From the NCBI GenBank assembly GCA_963082975.1, contig OY720344.1, positions 80,898,053 to 80,962,052 of the forward strand: 64,000 nucleotides of DNA, in the 5' to 3' direction. The first letter of the stretch is position 1. Every line of letters begins with the position of its first letter. Shown in pieces: positions 56,864 through 64,000 of this stretch. The notes under the pieces were generated by a model. That model had not been told where the DNA came from and made no database searches. It saw nothing but the letters and a program-made list of their open reading frames with translations. A program made the position numbers and the translations under genes. Source of the DNA: Labia minor (taxonomy: Eukaryota; Arthropoda; Insecta; Dermaptera; Spongiphoridae).

Positions 56864-59458
56864 TTTTCTCTAAATTGTACACGTATGTACATGCATAGAT
56901 TTTAGAAATATACTGTACACCAAAAGTTATCGTGAGAACATATAATTTTTACCTCTATAAGATAAAATTGTCATTTGAATGGTATAATGCCGATATTAAA
57001 TTCCCCCCCACATACCTATATCAATATTATTGTATGTTGTCTTTTTTGGTTTTTTCAGTTTATTTTTATTCATATATTATTTTATAAATACACCACAAAC
57101 ATATTCTTTTTTTTTGAAAAAATTGGACACACTTATAAAATGCGCACATAGAAAAAAAATTAGAGAGAATACTGGTAATTTATCATATTTCTAAGAACCT
57201 CATTTACATATTGTTAAACGTTATCTTGTTGAATCTTTTCTTTTTTCATTATTCAGTTTCCTTAATACAAGAATTTTTTAGGATATTTAAGTATATAAGA
57301 ATAATCTATATCTATAAAGTAGAAAAGTGTGTAACTATGTCACATAAACTTATTCTAATGAACCAGTCAAGTTTTTCTAAACATTTTCTGATATATCAGA
57401 AAGTTTTTGTGGGGTATTTCAAATTATTTTATTTTATATTAAATTTTTTTAATTTTAATAATAATATTTTTGCTGTTAATTAAATATATATTAATATATT
57501 TTACAAATTAATAATTAATAATTGAAATTGTTTAAATTTATATTTATTTCAATAAATTTTATTTATAAATATTTAATTTCAAAAGAATTTAACATTCAAA
57601 CTTATATTTTGATGCAAATGTCTATTATATTCTATATTTTCAAATAAAATAAATAAATATCGAATTAATTAACTTATTAAATCTATATTTAGCAAGGCCA
57701 CACCAATATCTGCTTGTTTACTAAATATTAATATGACTATGTTATGTTTACTCTATTCTTTCTCTTCCCCAAACAATTCAAAATTGATTTATCCATCTTC
57801 TAATATATGATTATAATTTTGCAATTTAATTAACCAAAGCCGTTTTATTCTCGTTGATTTCAAGTGGAAGAATTTGTCTGTAGTAGCACATCTGTTCTAC
57901 TCAGTTTGTGTTTCCAGTTGGCATTCGTGCCATTATTTAGCTCAAAGAATTTTGAAAAATATAGGCTACTATTTTATTCTAAAAAAGTTAGAAAAAATAG
58001 AAAAATTTGCTTTAATGATTCTTTCACTATCAAATTATCATTCATATATTGGATCATAGATATATAAATTAATTTTCCCTTTATGGATATTTCTTTATTT
58101 AAATATATTTAGTTAATATATATTTTATCGATTTAATCTTACAATTAGAGTAAAATGCAAATGGACTTAAATTATGTTTATATCTATCATTAATGATGAT
58201 AAAAACAATTCCATTTATACAGTTATAGATATGAAATTAATTTTAACCATTTTTGCTAAATACCTCTGAAATATGTCAAGAAGAGAATAATTTTAAGTTT
58301 ATTCAGAAAAGATAAATTATTAATTTTTTTTTAAAATAAAGTATTTTTTTGGATACCTTTTCTATTTAAAATGAAGAATATCAGTTTTTCCTTTTGAAGG
58401 GATATCGAATTTATATAGCTATATGCTATATTAAAATAGTATAACAATGTTAAAACAAATCGTAATTATATCGCTTGGGAAGATATTTGTAAATGAAGAC
58501 AAACATAAAAAATAAAATAGGGTTTGTTTGGATTTTGATTTAATGATATATAAAATAACTTTAAAAATCTTTAATAAAATTGATTTTTTAATTAATGTTC
58601 AAAGAGTTTTAAACCATTATTAGTATAGAATATCAAGTGTTTTTTAGTGTTTTACATCATTTGAAAAATATCTACTTGGTATATGCCCTATTCTGAAAAG
58701 TCCTAAAATTAGAAATATTATATTCCGAGGTTCCATAGATATTGTAATATAAATATAAGCATTAAAATGCCCTTTAATAGAGAAATATAGTAAAATTACT
58801 ATAAATTAATTAACATTTATAACAGACATTGACATCCTCAAGTCCACTTACGGTTTAGGTCGAAGACATGTGGACGATATAAAGAATGTTCTTGATTATA
58901 AAATAGAAACTATTGTCATAAATTAAACTCATAAATAATAATAAATTTCATGACATGTTTCTTAAAACTTTTAATAGAACAAAAGACCTGAAAAAGCTCG
59001 AAAAGATAAACTAATATTTTCAATTTTGAAGAAGAGAAAATATTTCAGAAATTTCTTCTTTTTAAAACTCTTAAATTACTTGACATATAGTTATCAAGGA
59101 CCAAGGTGACCAAGGAATACATGTCTACAAGATGGGGGTGAGTTATGAAGGGGATGAAGAGTTTTCCTTATGGATGTTTTCGGAATAGATCTGAGAGAGA
59201 CAAATCATCCTATAAGCGAAATACAGTCTCAGGACCAGTCATCACGGACGGCTTCCAACTCCCTTCAGATTCGCCAGCCTAGAGAAGAAGCTTCAATAAA
59301 ACTCTGGAGGACAAACTGAAGACCTCTGTCTCTATTTGCTCCAATTATTCATATTATAAATAACAGCTAAATGGTCGACCATTATTAAAATTGCAATTGC
59401 TTATTAATTAGAAAATTTGATTTAATTTCTAATATTAAATAAATAACATTACTTTATA
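56864..59458. other. AT-rich sequence with one GC-richer patch
   Basis: Mostly featureless. The patch at 59090..59345 (GGACCAGTCATCACGGACGG, then TTCAATAAAACTCTGGAGGA and TCTGTCTCTATTTGCTCC) resembles the R-U5 side of an LTR or a 3' end with a poly(A) signal. No terminal duplication could be read. Small ORFs at 57211..57483 and 57864..58067 have no motifs. Confidence 0.35.
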
Positions 59459-60713
59459 AGGTAAGTTCGGTGAAGTGCGCGCCCATTTATTTAAATAACA
59501 TTTTTGAGAGACGATGTAGCTGTAAATATTAATTATGTTGATTCAAAATTTTTCTAGCAAATACTTATTTTATTATTATTCATGGATCGAGAAATAAAAA
59601 TATTAAAGTATGAATAAAAAAACGATTAGTTGATCATTTTTGTCAGAGGTTTGTATGGCACGCACTTACCCATCAGAGTTTGCCTTATGTCCCCAATAAA
59701 CTATTCTGTTTTTACGAGTGAGGTAAGTGTGTTGAATCAGCATTCTATCCTAAAAAATATTCTCTGAAAATTTTTAAAATAGGTACACGGTAGGTTTGAA
59801 AATAACTTTTTATTGGACAGTAGATGATCATATGCTTTACAACGTTTGATCAAACAAGGAAATTATAAAAGATAGACTTGTTTTTCTTTTTTGATTGTAT
59901 TCAAACATTAAATTTAAAGATTAAGCTTATAAGATTGGCGGTAGCTATTATTAATTGTGTAAGAAGTCCATTTCTGGCACTGAATACCTTACGCTTAGCT
60001 CGATACCTCGATATTTCAGTATATTTGGTCTGTCTGGCCATTTCCAAAGCTTTCCATAGAGGAGATTGTGACTTCATTGTCAATTTTCCTGGGAAAAACA
60101 AATCCTTGTTTTTCGATATGATGTACTCGCCCACAATTTTTCTTACAGGCTGACAATTGTATTCTCCTTCCAAATGTGTGATCACGTACAAGATAAAATG
60201 TTTATTGCAGACATATAACTAAGTATTAATTATTAAACTTATATGAAAACTCATAAAAGACTTTTTGGGAGCAAGTGCGTGGAGAGGGGCGCGCACTTAC
60301 ACAAGCTTGACCCATGCACTTACCCCACCAGGCCAAAAATCCGGGGTAAGTGCGAGCCCCCTCTTAAATTCAAACGGAAAGTGTTTAAGATATAAAAAGA
60401 TTTAGAATCACTAGTTTTTAAACAATAAAGTGATAATAAATCGAAATTTAAATAATAAAAACAATTGATTGAGAAAATAATTTAGGTTTAAAAGTACTTA
60501 CCTAACTAGTGTGATGACCGTCAATGGATGTGTGTCACATAAACGTCAATTGCCTTGATTTGTTTGCTTAAGGGTTCCAACAGATTACTTAACTGTCATA
60601 ACAAGAAAATCATCAGTAAATGCAAAAGATTCGTGCCAAGTTTAAAATAATATTAAGCCTTCTGGAGGCCTAACTCGCACTTACCCCGTGCGCGCACTTC
60701 ACCGAACTTACCT
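59459..60713. mobile_element. TA-flanked inverted-repeat transposon, Tc1/pogo type
   Basis: The ends AGGTAAGTTCGGTGAAGTGC and GCACTTCACCGAACTTACCT are perfect inverse complements (about 24 bp including GCGC). They are flanked by TA (59457..59458, 60714..60715). Subterminal copies of GCACTTACCC occur near 59658, 60290, 60313, 60352 (inverted) and 60677. At 1255 bp it is shorter than an autonomous pogo element. Confidence 0.8.
59901..60191 (-). CDS. Unrecognised ORF inside the TA-flanked transposon
   Basis: A 96-codon minus frame. Its first part reads NCQPVRKIVGEYIISKNKDL and SPLWKALEMARQTKYTEISR, with ordinary amino-acid composition unlike the low-complexity ORFs around it. The last third becomes hydrophobic (TQLIIATANLISLIFKFNV). 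GC content is higher than its flanks. I do not recognise a transposase motif. It may be a decayed transposase part, captured host sequence or an old exon. The only start is an ATG inside the element. Confidence 0.3.
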   Translation of the reverse strand: MYVITHLEGEYNCQPVRKIVGEYIISKNKDLFFPGKLTMKSQSPLWKALEMARQTKYTEISRYRAKRKVFSARNGLLTQLIIATANLISLIFKFNV

Positions 60714-60715
60714 TA

Positions 60716-61695
60716 ATCCATTACCTTTTTATAATTTCTTGTGATACCAATTATTATTATATTAAATTCTTTTATTATTAAATATTAATTTTATCTTAAT
60801 TTAATATCTGACTTTTCTTTTGAATGAATTCAATTTTACCCTTTCCCTTATCAACCGTCGCTGGATTCACGAAACTATTTTCTATTTAAAATTAACCCGA
60901 GTGCTACCAAATTAAAATTAAATTAAACATTAAATTTATTAATTTTAAACCCATTTTTTCATAACCCAACCCATACTAATCCTCTATTATACGACCATAT
61001 ATTAGTTGTTTATATTTATTTTAGACGTATTTTATCAAAATAATCAATCGTTTCTCTAACATTCTTAATTCTAGCATTGGTAAAATAAAAGAACATAAAA
61101 AGTATATATTCTCTTCATTATAGTATTAGCCATCAAATTTAACTTTCTTTTTGTTGTATATATGTTGTATTTTATTTATTTATTCCAAATAAAGCCGTGA
61201 TTAGAGAAGACAATGAGAGGAATCGGGAAGGTGAAGATGTGGTTTTAAAACCATTACTTGGAGCATCGATTTCAATTTTTTTTTTTCATTTTTATTACCC
61301 TAAAGCCACATTGAGTAATGAATTGCCGGAAAGCTTCTTTTATTTCCTTTTTTTTATTTTTATTTTTTTTTTTTTACTTTGTTAAGTCGAAATCCTCTCT
61401 TCTCTCCATCGTGGCCCATCAATTGTTAGTGAAAGGAAACAAAACGAATGAAATGGTTTTATTTGCATCAACAACAAACTCACAAACACGCACAGCGACA
61501 CAAAATCAATGAATAGAATATGAGGAGACAAATAAATAAACAAAAAACAAGGACAAATTGATAGATACCGAAAAATAGAAAAGTAGATAGAAAAATAAAA
61601 AGGGAAAAAATAAAATTGCATGAAAAAAAGAAAAGTTATCAAAACATACTATAGGTATATCAAAAATAAAAAATCTATTCGTCAACATAAATTTC
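60716..61695. other. AT-rich sequence, no gene seen
   Basis: T-runs near 61278 and 61350..61377 give Phe-rich false ORFs. A moderately complex piece at 61190..61260 and 61380..61510 is not recognised. Confidence 0.4.
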
Positions 61696-62744
61696 ACTTC
61701 CAACTTGATGGTAAAATTAATTTACTGTTGTCATATAAATAATATTTATGAGGTATATGTTCTTAAATTGTTATTGTTATATTAAATATAAGATTTCAAT
61801 ACATATTGTTCGAATTTAGAGTCTTTAAAGGTGTTTTTGAAACAAAACTTTTGATTGGCCAGTTTTATTCCAAAACATTGTTGAGTGAAATATTTATTAG
61901 TCTTACATACATATTATACTGCTTGCAATTCCTCGTCTTTGAACTTTTTCGCTGCACCGGGATGTTCATTGTCTGTTAAATCGAAATCTCCACTTTTAAA
62001 TTGACGAAACAATGTCTCGCATATTCTAATCACTGGAGTATGTTGGCCGTAAGTTTCTACCAGCAAACGAGCTTCAGCTTCTTATTTCTTTTGATGAATT
62101 AAGAAAAGCAACGAAACTCAACATATTCACTGAGCTAAACAACTATGACGCTATTATTTTCGCCGAATGTGACTTGTATATTTTTGAAGGTTAATGTTTA
62201 TAGAAAAAAATAACATATATACCGAATCATAGAAATGTGTGAGTATTGCTAGAGACATCTAACAGTAAAACAGGTAAACTTCAACTAACACCCCTGGTAC
62301 ATCAATTTTCAACACACTTTTTAGAATTTTCTCTTTCTTTACAATTAATCTATTACTGAAAATTATGTTTTTCTTCTAAAAATTCATTTTTATATTCTAT
62401 TTTTGAATACAATCTAAACATGACTGAAAAAAGAAAATTGTTAATTTTACATTTTTTACATTTATATTTTTATTAATATTTACAACTATTCTAGTTCTGA
62501 GTTCCAATTCCTCTATTATATATTGTATCTATGTACAGAGAACACCAGTCTAGCACAGCTCGACCAATCAAAAGTTCTGTTTTGAGGTTATAGTGAGATC
62601 TCAAAAACACCTCTAAAGACTTTAAATTCCAACAATATTTATTGAAATTTTATATTTAATATAACAATAACTATTTAAGAACTTACACCTCATAAATATT
62701 ATATATATTACAGTAAAGTAATTTGTCCATCACAAGTTGGAAGT
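61696..62744. repeat. Long inverted repeat around a mariner remnant
   Basis: The arms 61696..61870 and about 62555..62744 are imperfect inverted copies. Shared words are ACTTCCAACTTG, AATATTTATGAGGT, TTATTGTTATATTAAATATA, AGTCTTTARAGGTGTTTTTG and AACTTTTGATTGG. Each arm is about 175-190 bp with small indels. The loop (about 690 bp) contains a mariner transposase N-terminal piece. No TA duplication was confirmed. Confidence 0.7.
61921..62105 (-). pseudogene. mariner transposase N-terminal (HTH) remnant
   Basis: The minus frame reads EAEARLLVETYGQHTPVIRI, then CETLFRQFKSGDFDLTDNEH and PGAAKKFKDEELQA. This is the second helix-turn-helix of mariner transposases, where W.RFKSGDFDL.D..RPGRP is the usual form. 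Here W is replaced by L and the RPGRP-type hook reads HPGAA. The catalytic D,D34D domain is absent, so it is a fragment. Confidence 0.85.
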
Positions 62745-64000
62745 TAAACTGGTTTTCTCTTTTATCCGTTACTGAACATACCAAGCACCATTTATATATG
62801 AAAACTTATATACATTAGTAAATGAAATTAAAAAAAAATATTTATACTTAATTAAACTTAAATTTATAGATTTTTCTTTTATTCACATATTCTGATAGAT
62901 AAATAAAAATCTATAGAAAGTTCTGATTAGACAATAACAGAGATTAGAGAGGGTCTATACAGGATGGTAGTGTATGAGATTGTCCAAGAACTTTCACTAC
63001 TAACACCGAAATAAAGTAATTTTATTTTCCAAAGGAATTAGTAAGAATCTAATCGTTTTCTTTACACTACGTTCATTTCTCTTTTTCTGATCTTATCCAT
63101 CATTCTTGTCAGAAGCTGTGATTCAATTTCTTGTCAGTCTTTTCAAGTATTTGTTAAATCATTTTTTCATTTTGACAATGATAACATCTGTCCTTTGTCT
63201 AAAAACTAAGACTAAACACTTTCCTCTATATAAACAATACCAACCATCTGCCGTGCCGGCAATCCTATCCATGAATAAATCCTCCCTTAAACTTCGGCAA
63301 AAAAAAAAATGAAACTTATAGTCGCAAACGAGTTTTAATATCAAACACAAACTCATGGGAAACATAGAGTTGATTTTTTATTCATTAATTAAATAAACCA
63401 ACTTAAAAATTTTGAATCTTAAATCTTTTAATAAGATTTTTTATTATTCATTTTATAGTAAATAGACTAAAAAAAAGAAAAAGTGTTAAAATTTTGAAAG
63501 AATTAAAGTAAAATGGCTAATAACCCTTTAAACCTTGTTCTTTTACCCCCTTATACTAAAAAAGAATTAGAGAGAGGGAGAGATGTTTATTCCCCGAAGT
63601 GGCTATAAAAGTATATCACGTATGCATCTAAGTACTCTACTTCTTCCTATTCTACTTCTACTATTACTTCTAATATTACTAAAATTACTATTGCGAATAC
63701 TTCATCTAATTCTACTACTACTAGTACTTCTTCTACTATAATAATAATAATAATTCATGTTATGATAATAAAATGAATATGAATATCGAGTATAAAGTTT
63801 TTAAGAGTATAATAATAATAATAATAATATTAATATGAATAATAATAATAAGCAATACTATACCCTGTACGGTTCTTTTATCTTAGTTGATGATGCGAAT
63901 AATTGAGTAATTTTAATGTTCTTGGTGATGTTGTTTGTTATTATTATTATTATTATTTTAGAAAAGTTTTGTCATTCTGTATGAATATTTTACAGATTTT
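62745..64000. other. AT-rich sequence with trinucleotide runs
   Basis: TAC/TTC-rich degenerate trinucleotide text lies at 63640..63738, followed by (TAA)n runs at 63739..63755, 63810..63830 and 63838..63850, and a (TTA)n run at 63940..63958. A less AT-rich patch at 63100..63320 has frames on both strands and no defensible exon. Confidence 0.4.

Noticed and set aside
59090-59345. Possible second LTR with AATAAA
   Set aside because: No TG...CA termini with a target duplication could be matched, so only the composition change is recorded.

Overview
This is AT-rich animal nuclear DNA made mostly of transposable-element remains, with very little host coding sequence. The organism is most likely an arthropod. 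This is inferred from the mix of elements: a Jockey-clade LINE, mariner-type elements, DINE-1/INE-1-like rolling-circle repeats with GTCY tetranucleotide tracts, hAT, Tigger/pogo and a Gypsy-like solo LTR. I cannot name a species. Nothing bacterial, plasmid or organellar is present.

The best host feature is one 132-bp exon at 29751..29882 (+). It has consensus splice sites, is symmetrical (phase 1-1) and is much richer in GC than its surroundings. The window may therefore be largely intron or intergenic DNA of a long-intron gene. A weaker candidate is a 52-codon ORF at 12614..12772 in a GC-richer island.

Layout. 1-9.7 kb: two Helitrons that carry a LINE reverse-transcriptase fragment (1472.., 5266..7103), a 1.65-kb duplicated unit split by a Tigger element (2487..5221), a hAT MITE and a larger hAT. 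9.6-23.5 kb: mostly AT-rich unassigned sequence with mariner remnants (11494, 18699..19208), a hAT MITE (14926..15164), a third Helitron/LINE copy (15203..) and a repeat family beginning TCTTATCTTATTATRCTAGC. 23.5-26.6 kb: the end of a Helentron-type family joined to an endonuclease ORF, tandem AT-rich units, a foldback repeat and a promoter-like block. 29-38 kb: the exon, more rolling-circle copies, a foldback locus and a three-deep nest (hAT > Helentron-like > Helentron-like). 38.6-49.3 kb: more Helentron-like copies, a decayed Jockey LINE (42.9-46.8 kb, minus) and a composite in which the 1.65-kb unit sits between two identical 44-bp Helentron-like ends. 51-57 kb: direct repeats, a solo LTR with 4-bp target duplication, and another TC...CTAG Helitron with the LINE fragment. 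59.4-62.8 kb: a TA-flanked inverted-repeat transposon and a long inverted repeat around a mariner remnant.

Three results seem worth pursuing. (1) A Helitron family has stably captured the 3' part of an RTE-like LINE. (2) A Helentron-associated family carries, in five copies, two perfect TGACGTCA palindromes exactly 20 bp apart; its terminus is also found next to an endonuclease ORF, which points to its autonomous partner. (3) A likely 3' read-through capture of 1.65 kb by that family has its empty site and donor-like copy in the same window. All calls come from reading the sequence by eye; no alignment or database search was run.
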